DNA of 64,000 nucleotides, from positions 99,213-163,212 of the forward strand of contig RFFC02000015.1 in NCBI GenBank assembly GCA_005518205.2, written 5' to 3'. This document shows positions 50,281-58,724 of the stretch, piece by piece. Numbering within the stretch: the first letter of the stretch is position 1; each line of letters begins with the position of its first letter. The stretch is from Hormoscilla sp. GUM202 (lineage in GTDB: Bacteria; Cyanobacteriota; Cyanobacteriia; Cyanobacteriales; Desertifilaceae). Under the pieces are notes generated by a model. It saw only the letters and a program-made list of their open reading frames with translations. It was not told the origin of the DNA and searched no databases. The position numbers and the translations under genes were made by a program.

Positions 50281-52587
50281 CTACTCTACCGATGGAGGTG
50301 AGGAAGCAGCAGGTTTTTTTGGTGGGGGGAAGAATTTACGCATATATTGGCCCCAGAGTTGGGCCGAGATCCAGCTACTACCGTTGGTGGCAGAGTTGTT
50401 ATCGTTGCCTAGCCAGACGCCAGTCACAATCCGCCGGTTGGATAGGTAACCAATAAACCACAAATCCACACCATCATTCGTGGTGCCAGTTTTCCCTGCT
50501 TCTTCTCCCAGTCCGATATAAGCGGCGCTACCAGTTCCCCCTTGCACGACTCCCTGGAGCATCTTGGTCATGGTATAGGCAATCTTTGGATCTATCACCT
50601 TCTGGTTTGCCTCTGGGTCGCGGGTGTTGTATTCATAAATTACCCGGCAAGTGCGCAGATTGTTAGGATCGCTACAATCACTACTATCGAGAATCTTTCT
50701 AATTGCGTGGGGACGATTGCGGATACCCCTATTTGCTAAGACTGCATAAGCCCCCGCCATCTCCAACAGCTTGACTTCACTTTGACCTAATACTAGACCG
50801 GGTACGACTTTCAGTTCCGATCGCACTCCCAGTCGTCTTGCCATTTCCACCACCTTGTCTAGACCTACATTTTGGGCCACGCGCAGGGCGATCGCATTTT
50901 CTGACAGCGCCATTCCCGCGTACATATCTACATAGCCCGAAGTCCGTTCGCAGGCACTATAACTTACTCCTCCCCAGGGTAAGGGGGCGCAGGAATAGGT
51001 CTTTTTGGGGGAAATTCCTTGGGCGATCGCCGCTGCATAAGTAAATATTTTGAAAGTAGAACCTGGCTGTCGCAGGGCTTGGGTTGCGCGATTGAACTGA
51101 CTTTTCGTGTAATCTCCTCCGCCGTTCATCGCCATGATTTCGCCTGTTCTAGCGTCAAGGGTAACGACTGCTCCTTGGTCAAATCCCAGAGATCTCCCCT
51201 GATTGTTCATCGTTTCGCGCAGCGCTACTTCCGACTGGGCTTGCATCTTTGGGTGCAGACCTGTTTCGATGATAAAGTTCCCTTCTCTGGCTACCTCGTT
51301 GCCTAACAAATCCTCCAGTTCGCTGAACACGTAATCGTAAAAATAAGGCGCGATCGTGGACTGAAACTCCAATTTGGCTTTCGGGCTCAGTTCTATTATC
51401 GATCGCCTGGCCCGACTGGCCTCTTCGGTGGTAATCATCCCCAAATCCAGCATCCGCTCGATCACCCCATTCCGCTGGCTGCGAGCTAACTCTTCATTTC
51501 TAGCTGGATTATAACTATTGGGTGCTGGCAAAATTCCCACCAAGGTCGCTGCTTCTGACAAGGTTAAATCTGCCCCTGACTTGTCGAAGTAGAATTGGGC
51601 CGCATCTTCAAATCCATAGTTGCCCCTGCCCATGTATACCCGGTTCAAATAAGCCAGCATCAAATACTTTTTCGAGTAAACGAATTCTAGCTTCAGGGCC
51701 ACTAGGGCTTCGCGAATCTTGCGGGCCGCGCTGTCTTCCGTGCCGACATAGTCTCTAAACAAGCTGCGAGCTAACTGTTGCGTCACTGTGCTCGCTCCTT
51801 CCCGGATTTCACCCCCACGCCAATTGATTATTATGGCCCGGATAATCCCGATCGGATCGACTCCGAAGTGCCAGTAGTAGCGCGAATCCTCTGATGCTAC
51901 TACCGCTTTTGGCAGGTAGGGAGAAAAGTCTGATAATTCCTGCAATTCTCTGTGAGCGTCATTCCGAGGCGGTACTAGGGGAGTCTGTCCGTCCCGAGCA
52001 TAGACTATTACCGGTCCTTGCACCGAGATTGGTAGCGGGTTAACGTCGAATTTCCGCCACTCGTTGAGAATTAACGCTACCACTATTGCTGTGACTCCCC
52101 CTATCCCGTAACCGGTGTAAATCGCCCCCCGAATATACCAGGGTGCTGGATCCAGATACTTAATTGTGACGGCATCCTTTAGTTCTGGTGGTGCGAGAGT
52201 AAACTGGTCGCCATGGCGCAGCTTCTGCTGGCTAATTCGCCGCTTACCCCGATAGATGCCATTGGTAGATCTTTCGTCTTTGATTGTAAAAGGGGTGCCC
52301 TGCTTGGAGTCCCGCGACAAAGACAGATGAATTTTGCTGACATTCGTGTTTCGCACTACTATGTCGCAACTGCTCGAACTCCTTCCCAGCAAGAAGCGAT
52401 CGCCCAGTAGGGGATATACTTCTGGTTTGGAACCATCCGCCTCCTGTACTAGCAGTTTCGGCACCCTCGCCTTTTGCTTGAGGGCCAGTTGGGAAAAATT
52501 TACCACCTTAGCTGGCATCGTCTGTGCTGCTTGGGTAATGGATCCCAAGATTGTCACGAGGCGGTTTTGATTTTGCGGTGAACTCAT
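50281..52587 (-). CDS. Class A penicillin-binding protein with N-terminal FHA domain
   Basis: The 768-residue protein has an FHA domain (about 55-135: LLGDRFLLGRSSSSCDIVV...VSKIHLSL...STNGIYRGKRRI) and one membrane helix (about 150-172). The glycosyltransferase 51 domain has EDSRYYWHFGVD (catalytic Glu), GASTVTQQLARSLF and RKIREALVALKLE. The transpeptidase domain has GSTFK (about 508-512), SEN (about 563) and KTGTT (about 697). It polymerises and cross-links peptidoglycan. The FHA part should bind a phosphothreonine partner and link the enzyme to Ser/Thr kinase signalling. Confidence 0.95.
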   Translation of the reverse strand: MSSPQNQNRLVTILGSITQAAQTMPAKVVNFSQLALKQKARVPKLLVQEADGSKPEVYPLLGDRFLLGRSSSSCDIVVRNTNVSKIHLSLSRDSKQGTPFTIKDERSTNGIYRGKRRISQQKLRHGDQFTLAPPELKDAVTIKYLDPAPWYIRGAIYTGYGIGGVTAIVVALILNEWRKFDVNPLPISVQGPVIVYARDGQTPLVPPRNDAHRELQELSDFSPYLPKAVVASEDSRYYWHFGVDPIGIIRAIIINWRGGEIREGASTVTQQLARSLFRDYVGTEDSAARKIREALVALKLEFVYSKKYLMLAYLNRVYMGRGNYGFEDAAQFYFDKSGADLTLSEAATLVGILPAPNSYNPARNEELARSQRNGVIERMLDLGMITTEEASRARRSIIELSPKAKLEFQSTIAPYFYDYVFSELEDLLGNEVAREGNFIIETGLHPKMQAQSEVALRETMNNQGRSLGFDQGAVVTLDARTGEIMAMNGGGDYTKSQFNRATQALRQPGSTFKIFTYAAAIAQGISPKKTYSCAPLPWGGVSYSACERTSGYVDMYAGMALSENAIALRVAQNVGLDKVVEMARRLGVRSELKVVPGLVLGQSEVKLLEMAGAYAVLANRGIRNRPHAIRKILDSSDCSDPNNLRTCRVIYEYNTRDPEANQKVIDPKIAYTMTKMLQGVVQGGTGSAAYIGLGEEAGKTGTTNDGVDLWFIGYLSNRRIVTGVWLGNDNNSATNGSSWISAQLWGQYMRKFFPPPKKPAASSPPSVE

Positions 52588-53095
52588 AGGCTTTACTTAC
52601 CCTTGGCGGCGGCGATTAAGTACATACGCAAAATTATTTTTATATTTTTTCCAGCCGTCAATTTTCGATAAACTCGCTGAAATTATTATGGGGTAAGGGT
52701 TTCAGCTTACCTGCTAGATTTTTCGCGTGTTCGCCTATGCCACAAATATAAAAATAATTTTGCACAACTATTTAACATCAATGGCATTTTCCTTTGCTGA
52801 CAATGATAGTTTCGGAGATCGTTTTATAGCATTTCTCTGGATATTGTGCGTTCTCCGATCGCTGAAACCCTTATGATATCTGCAATTCACCCTTCCTCAT
52901 CTATCTAATATCAGATCGCATCTATCTGAGAAATGCTATATTGGCAGCCGACTATAATCTTAGTTTTTTTATTGACGTACATTATATTCTGTAATCTAAT
53001 TACTTTGCGATGCCTTCCGGACGGCGAAAACCCGGAAGGCATCGTAGCTTCACTGTTAGCTGCCAGGTAATTTTTCAGACTATCATTTTCCGTGT
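52588..53095. other. Intergenic region between PBP and lspA, repeats only
   Basis: The sequence CAAAATTATTTTTATATTT occurs near 52629 and inverted near 52742. TATAGCATTTCTC (52827) is inverted at 52928-52941. No coding frame of interest is present. The bio-lsp hairpin at 53008 closes the stretch. Confidence 0.5.
53008..53044 (-). terminator. Hairpin after lspA
   Basis: CGATGCCTTCCGG and CCGGAAGGCATCG form a 13-bp perfect stem around an 11-nt loop. It lies 52 bp after the lspA stop, so it probably ends the bioB-bioY-lspA transcript; a T-tract is absent. Confidence 0.6.
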
Positions 53096-53566
53096 CTAAC
53101 TGGGAGAGTCAGGGCCTGGATTGCTAAAACTAGCAATCAATAGACAAATAATACCTACATTAATGAACACATCTGCTAAATTGAATACGGGGAATCGAAT
53201 CAGTCGAAAGTCGAGAAAATCTACGACGTAACCGGCAATAAAGCGATCGATGCCATTTCCTAGGGCACCACCTAAGATGAAACCATAGCCTGATTGTTCC
53301 CAACGGTTCATCTTGGGTCCGTACCGGGCCAGTGCCATTAAGCCTAAGCTTACCCCCAAGGACAGCCAGCGCAACCACCAGCCGTTATCGCTAAATAGGC
53401 TAAAGGCGGCACCGGTATTTCTGACATAGGTGAGGTGAAACACCCCCGACCATACTGGCCAACTTTCTCTCAGGGCGAAGTTTCCTACTACCCAAAATTT
53501 GGTTAGATGGTCTAAAATTAGACTCCCGAGGGCGATCGCCCAGAAAACGCGGTTCTTAATTCTCAT
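53096..53566 (-). CDS. lspA: Lipoprotein signal peptidase (signal peptidase II)
   Basis: The 156-residue membrane protein has four hydrophobic helices and the family blocks LDHLTKFWV, VRNTGAAFSLF, GGALGNGIDRF and FPVFNLADVFINVG; the two catalytic aspartates lie in the last two. It cleaves the signal peptide of prolipoproteins after diacylglycerol modification. It follows bioY by 46 bp, the third gene of a likely operon. Confidence 0.95.
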   Translation of the reverse strand: MRIKNRVFWAIALGSLILDHLTKFWVVGNFALRESWPVWSGVFHLTYVRNTGAAFSLFSDNGWWLRWLSLGVSLGLMALARYGPKMNRWEQSGYGFILGGALGNGIDRFIAGYVVDFLDFRLIRFPVFNLADVFINVGIICLLIASFSNPGPDSPS

Positions 53567-53612
53567 TTAACAACTGACAATTTCCCAATTCCAAATTCCC
53601 AACTGACAATTT

Positions 53613-54197
53613 TCAATAGAGCAATATTTTCCGCAGGACAAAAGCCAGAACGGTTGCTGCACAGGCTACTGCTAACTGCCCTTTCAGATGATGGACTGAA
53701 TATTTGAGAGTAGCTTCCATTAGGGGTATTGTCGCTCCTGGTGCCCAGTTAAACAGGTGCGTCACTGCTAGATAGCTGAGGCCAGCTAGATGTATGCAGG
53801 CTAGGCCACAAACACAACTAAATACTAGTGTCTCTAGTCGCGGTCGTCCCTTAAATGCTAGGAACCCACATAGCCAGGCTCCGGGAATGAATCCCACTAG
53901 GTAGCCAAAGCTAGGCTGCTGGCAATAGCTGAGGCCTCCTCCCTGTGAAAATACTGGTAGCCACGTTAACCCTAATGTTAAATAGGCTATTTGCGATAAG
54001 GCTCCGGCATTTTTCCCTCCTACACAGCTGACTAGCAGCACTGCTCCTACTTGATAGGATACTTCTAGGGACCGAATTGCTATGCCATGCTGACTCCAAC
54101 TCCAGGTCGGAGTCGCGATCGATGCTTCTATAAAGGTGCCGCCGATCGTTAGGATTAAGCCTATCAAGGCCCAAAGTATTTCTGTGGGAGCAATCAC
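53613..54197 (-). CDS. bioY: Biotin transporter BioY (ECF S component)
   Basis: The 194-residue protein has about six hydrophobic helices and BioY-type sequence (GGLSYCQQPSFGYLVGFIPGAWLCGFL, matching the family's GP.GGYL.GF segment). BioY is the substrate-binding membrane subunit of the biotin ECF transporter; some act without the ATPase module. Clustering with bioB supports the assignment. Confidence 0.8.
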   Translation of the reverse strand: MIAPTEILWALIGLILTIGGTFIEASIATPTWSWSQHGIAIRSLEVSYQVGAVLLVSCVGGKNAGALSQIAYLTLGLTWLPVFSQGGGLSYCQQPSFGYLVGFIPGAWLCGFLAFKGRPRLETLVFSCVCGLACIHLAGLSYLAVTHLFNWAPGATIPLMEATLKYSVHHLKGQLAVACAATVLAFVLRKILLY

Positions 54198-54231
54198 TAA
54201 TGGTCAATGGTGAATTGTCAATTGTCAATTG

Positions 54232-54325
54232 TCAATAGCCCAGCCTGTTCCCGGGCGATCGCCCGGGAACGAGGGGGTCGTGTCCGAGAGCGCCCACCCT
54301 GGTGGGCGTCTCTGGACACGAGAGG
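54232..54325. repeat. Palindromic repeats between bioB and bioY
   Basis: CCCGGGCGATCGCCCGGG (54247-54264) is a perfect palindrome containing HIP1. CGTGTCCGAGAGCGCCCACC is inverted at about 54301-54322 (GGTGGGCG...CTGGACACG). They may form mRNA hairpins between the two genes. Confidence 0.75.
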
Positions 54326-55429
54326 TTATGCTTTATACTGCCCTGGAATGGGGGCTTCCCCGCCTTGGAGTCCTAATGATTCCAGCATGGCGCGGTCCCG
54401 TTCGGGAGGTTGACCTAGGGTGGTCAGGTAGTGACCGATTAACATGGCGTTGATGCCTGCTTTTAATCCTAATGCCTGGAGTTCGCCCATTACCGCTTCT
54501 CGTCCTCCAGCATAGCGGATGATCTGCTCGGGTAGGATCAGTCGGAAGATGGCGATCGCCTTGAGGGCCTCATAGGGGTCCATCCGGGGCCGATCGCCCA
54601 TGGGAGTTCCGGGTCGGGCATTCAGCAGGTTCAGGGGTACTGATTCTACTTCTAATTCTCGCAAGGCTAAGGCCATTTCTACCCGGTCTGACCAGCTTTC
54701 TCCCATGCCTATTATCCCCCCCGTGCAGGCTTGCATCCCTGCTGCTTTCACCTGCTTGATGGTTTCTACCCGATCGCGCCAACTGTGACTGGTGGCGACG
54801 TTCTCGAAAAAGTTCTCGGATGACTCTAGATTATGGTTATAGCGGGTCACCCCTGCTGCTGCTAAGGCTTGGGCCTGCTCTTCTGTCACTTCTCCCAGGG
54901 CGCAGCAGGGTTTAATTTCTGTTTGGGCCATTATCTGCCCCACGGCATCCAGTATGCGATCGAATTCTCCTGATTTGGGGCTATTATATTTTGGTCCCCG
55001 TCCTTGACTTACTAGACAAAATCTCTTGGCACCGGCTGCTGCTGCTGCTTTCGCTTGGGCGACTATTTCTGCGGTGGGTTTGAGTCCGTATATGGGCGAA
55101 CCCTCTCCTGGATGATGGGCTGACTGGGCGCAGAAGCTACAGTTCTCGGAGCAATTCCCTGATTTTACGTTCACGATGCTGCACAAGTCTACCTTATTCC
55201 CGCAGCATGCTTGCCTCACGACGTCGGCTGCTGCACACAGCTCTAAGATGTTTTCTGGGTCTGCTATCTCTGTCAGGGCGATGGCCTCTTCTCTGTCTAG
55301 CCGCTTTCCTGCTATTATCTCTTGAGCTAGGCGCTGAAGCTGCGATCGCAATGACTCGCCTTTGGCTGTGCTAACAGAGCTTTCTGTTAACGTTGATAAT
55401 GATGCTTGAACCACGTGGCTGACCTCCAT
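54326..55429 (-). CDS. bioB: Biotin synthase
   Basis: The 367-residue radical-SAM enzyme inserts sulfur into dethiobiotin. The 4Fe-4S motif is CSENCSFC (about 93-100, CxxxCxxC). Other family blocks are KRFCLVSQGRGP, CALGEVTEEQA, RYNHNLESSENFF, GGIIGMGESWSDR, NLLNARPGTPM and YAGGREAVMGELQ. The ATG 55429 follows GGAGGTG closely. First gene of bioB-bioY-lspA. Confidence 0.97.
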   Translation of the reverse strand: MEVSHVVQASLSTLTESSVSTAKGESLRSQLQRLAQEIIAGKRLDREEAIALTEIADPENILELCAAADVVRQACCGNKVDLCSIVNVKSGNCSENCSFCAQSAHHPGEGSPIYGLKPTAEIVAQAKAAAAAGAKRFCLVSQGRGPKYNSPKSGEFDRILDAVGQIMAQTEIKPCCALGEVTEEQAQALAAAGVTRYNHNLESSENFFENVATSHSWRDRVETIKQVKAAGMQACTGGIIGMGESWSDRVEMALALRELEVESVPLNLLNARPGTPMGDRPRMDPYEALKAIAIFRLILPEQIIRYAGGREAVMGELQALGLKAGINAMLIGHYLTTLGQPPERDRAMLESLGLQGGEAPIPGQYKA

Positions 55430-55439
55430 TCTTCACCTC

Positions 55440-55993
55440 CTGTCTCCTTTCCTCTCCGGAATGCACCTCAATCTCTCATCTGCCCTCCGGCGACCACCCC
55501 TCGTTCCCACGGCTCTGCCTGGGAACGTGAGAGCCTTGCGCCGGGGCACAAAGCAGCCTGTTTGTCTCCTTCCTCATCATAACCGATAATGATGCCCTGT
55601 CCCGAAATCACATTGGCGATCGGCCCGCGTCCGGTCCGAAAAATCGCATTCCGCCGGGGCACTGCTGCTGTTACCTTTTACATATCCTAACTGCAAATTG
55701 CCGGTATATTGCTGGCTAAAATCGGGCATTGGAGACTCTTTTTACAACCGGGTTGTCTGGCGCATTAAATACTTTATTGCGCACGGGTATGGCAAGCGAT
55801 CTGGTTTGATATTTGCTGATTAAATCAGCCCTGTTTCTACGATAAACAGGGCTTTTCCTATCGAAATAGGGGTTTTTTGCTCATTCCCTGGCGACCCCTG
55901 GGAACGCAAACCAGAGGCTCTTGTGAGTAGCGAATTCGCTTTGTCCGACGTCATGGTATTTTCTCCTGATTGTTTTAGATGGCGATTTGCGGT
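55440..55993. other. Intergenic region with a possible broken small gene and palindromes
   Basis: On the minus strand, MPDFSQQYTGNLQLGYVKGN (from ATG 55729) and RRNAIFRTGRGPIANVISGQ (frame 55468-55662) lie in different frames and could be two parts of one broken small gene that I cannot name. CGTTCCCACGGCTCTGCCTG (about 55502) is a dispersed palindrome also at 62262. AGCCCTGTTTCTACGATAAACAGGGCT (about 55828) is a good hairpin (stem AGCCCTGTTT). Nothing else supported. Confidence 0.35.
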
Positions 55994-57306
55994 TTAAGGA
56001 TTGTTGGGAACGATGAGTCGGGTTTTTCCGGTTAAGAGTTCCTGCATCATGCCTTGCTTCATGGCTTTGGTTTTGGCGCGACGCTTTTCTAAGGCCGCGA
56101 TTTCTGCATCCATGTCCGACAGAATAGATGCGATCGCGCGTTGCTCTTGCCGTGTTGGAATCTTAAATTTTAGTTTCATAAAATTTGTTTTAGATAAGTT
56201 GTATCTAGTTGCACCTTGTGCTAAGTTATACAAAAGCTTACGCCCTTCATTACTCCTAAAAAAATAAGCTAAAAACAGCCCATCAGCTTCAAAGTCCTCG
56301 CGAAGTCTAAATCCAAAGCAAAAACTGTTTAAATATACATCGTTAATTGTTTTCAGTAGCACGGCACACATTCCAACCTCTTCGGGAGTCTCTGACGAGC
56401 CTTTAAAAAAAGATCGCCCATTTTTACTTCGTTTTGATTCTCGCAAATAGATACTTTTACTCTTTTAAGATCGTATGGATCGACAACAACATTATTAATG
56501 ATATTTAGGAAAGGAATATACTGAGATGAGCCAGTACCGAAGTCTGCTTTTGTTTTTCCATTAAGTCCACCGTATGTTACCCCCATTTCTCCCAATAGCT
56601 TCATTTCCCACTCACCATGAAACCCCGGCAGGCGTTTCTTGCCGGTGAGGAGTTCCTGCATGGTGGCGGTTTTGATGTTGCGCTTTTTGGCGATCGCCTG
56701 ATCCAGTGCGGCAATCAGGCCATCCACGTCCGATAGCGTTTGGGCGATCGCGCGTTGTTCTTCTAGTTTAGGTAAGGGAAGAACGAAATCCTTTACATCT
56801 TTACTTGTAATATTTGGGTCTTTTATACTACTACTAGCAACTGATTTCCAATGTTCAACTCTAAAGTTGAACATTGCCAGTAAGTATTCAGGATTGAGCT
56901 TGTTTGATTTTGCTTGAATAGCCACAATAGCCTGATTTACAGAAGCAGCAATACGTATTAATCCTGTTCTACCTATTTGATTAAAACCACCATACATGGC
57001 AACTAAAACCGTCCCAGGTTGGTATATCTGAAGACAGGTTTCCTCTAGCGCTATCTTTGTAACTTTTTCTTCAGTCGCCGTAATTTTAGAGTTGTTGAGA
57101 TCTGTAGTTTTTACCCAAAAATATTCACCATCACGATAATAACGCTCTTCTTGTGTTCTCGAAGGAGTTGTTCCACTTGAAAGTTTTGCAATTTTATCTA
57201 AACAAGTCACTTCCCAATCTTCAGGAATCACCCCAACGTCAGTTTTTTTATAACCTTCTGGCACTTGAATATTGTCGATCGCTAATTGATGCTTACTCAT
57301 TATCAT
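55994..57306 (-). pseudogene. hsdS: Type I restriction specificity subunit HsdS, split at a T7 run
   Basis: The first frame (56353-57306) contains TRD1 (EDWEVTCLDKIAKLSSGTTPSR...) and the conserved central helix (LPLPKLEEQRAIAQTLSDVDGLIAALDQAIAKKRNIKTATMQELLTGK). TRD2 starts and reaches GDLFL. The second frame (55994-56446) carries the rest of TRD2 (GSSETPEEVGMCAVLL...) and the C-terminal helix (EQRAIASILSDMDAEIAALEKRRAKTKAMKQGMMQELLTGKTRL). The switch is a -1 step at CTTTTTTTA (seven T), so full-length protein is about 435 residues if joined. No hsdM or hsdR is in the window. Confidence 0.85.
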
Positions 57307-57742
57307 ACCCGAATGCTAGAAAAACATATCACGTCTTTTGACAATTATATCCTATCTCTAATCCTCTGCAAATCCTGCCAAAACTCCTCCCGCGTTACAT
57401 AATCCAAAATCTCATGCCAGATAATTATAAACAGTAGTTTTGCCAGTGCTAATCACGCGAACGGCGAAAGACCAATAATGCGTTTCATGTTATTGGATAG
57501 CTTTGAAATCAGTTACCTTGGAAACGAGAGTAAACAGACAATATTTTTATTCGTTCATCCCCCAGTTTACTGCTGGGGCCGGGCGCTGCGGACATCTGAA
57601 CGTGCGATCGCCACCAGCAACCACCGGTGTCTAGGCAAAGAATAGCACTACTTTCATGAGTTAATATAGTATAGTCAGTTAAGCGTCAGAGACTGGACAA
57701 GCTTGACAGGAATCGCCGAACAGATAAAAGAAGGAGAAAAAA
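57307..57742. other. Gap with a small gene-end remnant
   Basis: On the minus strand near 57355-57420 the sequence WHEILDYVTREEFWQDLQRI looks like a C-terminal remnant of an unrecognised protein. The rest is noncoding. AAAGAAGGAG precedes the next gene. Confidence 0.35.
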
Positions 57743-58672
57743 GTGATAGCCAAGAAAACCTTCATTAGTCCCAAAGTATATTTTGCCTTCAAAAAAATCT
57801 TTGGCTCCGACCAAAGTGAAGATATTCTGATAAGTTTCTTGAATGCGATCGTCTATAATGAAGAAAGCGTAATTTCCAGATGTACCATTGTCAATCCTTA
57901 CAAACCGGGTCAGATAGAGACATTAAAGGACAGTTCCTTAGATGTTAGAGCCGTACTACAGAGTGGAGATATGGTGTTAATTAAAATCCAAATGGCACGG
58001 GTATCTGCATCTCACAAGCGGGTGATATACAACACGTGCAAAGTCTATGCAAATCAGTTATCATCAGCAGAGAATTACCTGATGCTATCTCCAGCGATCG
58101 CGGTAACATTGACATATTTTATTCTGTTCCCGAAAAGCCCGAAAGTAATCCATAAATTCCAGTTTAAAGACGAAGAAGACTCCTCAGAGTATCCCGAACG
58201 TGAATTGCAGCTAATCTTTGTCGAATTGCCGAGATTTGAAAAAGAGTTGAAAAATCTAAATAGTTTAGCAGATAAATGGATTTATTTCATCAAGCAGGCG
58301 TCAAAGTTAGAGGAAATACCAGAGAATTTGGGAGAGATTGCAGCAATAGAAAAAGCCTCAAAGATAGCCAAGCTAGCTAATACAACAGTGGAAGAAGCAG
58401 AGGAAATAAGTCGTCGCGCCATGCAGTTGCAAGATGAGATAGGGCGGATACAGTATGCAAGAGAGGAAGGCCGTAAAGAAGGTATTATTGACTGGTATCG
58501 CGCTTTAGCAATGCGTCTGCTCAAAAAGCGATTTGGAGAATTGACAGCGGAAATCAACAGTAAAGTTGAAAGTTTGTCCCTGTCAGATTTGGAAGCATTA
58601 ATCGATGCAATTTTCGAGTTCGACAGTCTGGAGGATTTGTTGGATTGGTTGTCGGAGGTTGAGTCCCCCTGA
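57743..58672 (+). CDS. Rpn/PD-(D/E)XK nuclease-family protein with DUF4351-type end
   Basis: The 309-residue protein starts TFISPKVYFAFKKIFGSDQSEDILISFLNAIV, then LDVRAVLQSGDMVLIKIQMARVSASHKRVIYNTCKVYANQL. This is the Rpn/transposase-31-like fold found in many cyanobacterial copies, although the usual IE(I/M)Q reads IKIQ, so a catalytic Glu is missing. The end (MRLLKKRFGELTAEINSKVESLSLSDLEALIDAIFEFDSLEDLLDWL) is the DUF4351 module. Probably inactive as a nuclease; the loss of Glu is read directly from the sequence. Confidence 0.8.
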   Translation: MIAKKTFISPKVYFAFKKIFGSDQSEDILISFLNAIVYNEESVISRCTIVNPYKPGQIETLKDSSLDVRAVLQSGDMVLIKIQMARVSASHKRVIYNTCKVYANQLSSAENYLMLSPAIAVTLTYFILFPKSPKVIHKFQFKDEEDSSEYPERELQLIFVELPRFEKELKNLNSLADKWIYFIKQASKLEEIPENLGEIAAIEKASKIAKLANTTVEEAEEISRRAMQLQDEIGRIQYAREEGRKEGIIDWYRALAMRLLKKRFGELTAEINSKVESLSLSDLEALIDAIFEFDSLEDLLDWLSEVESP

Positions 58673-58724
58673 GGGCGATCGTAACCCAGAAACCGGGTTT
58701 CTGGACCTGGTTTCTTAATTCAAA

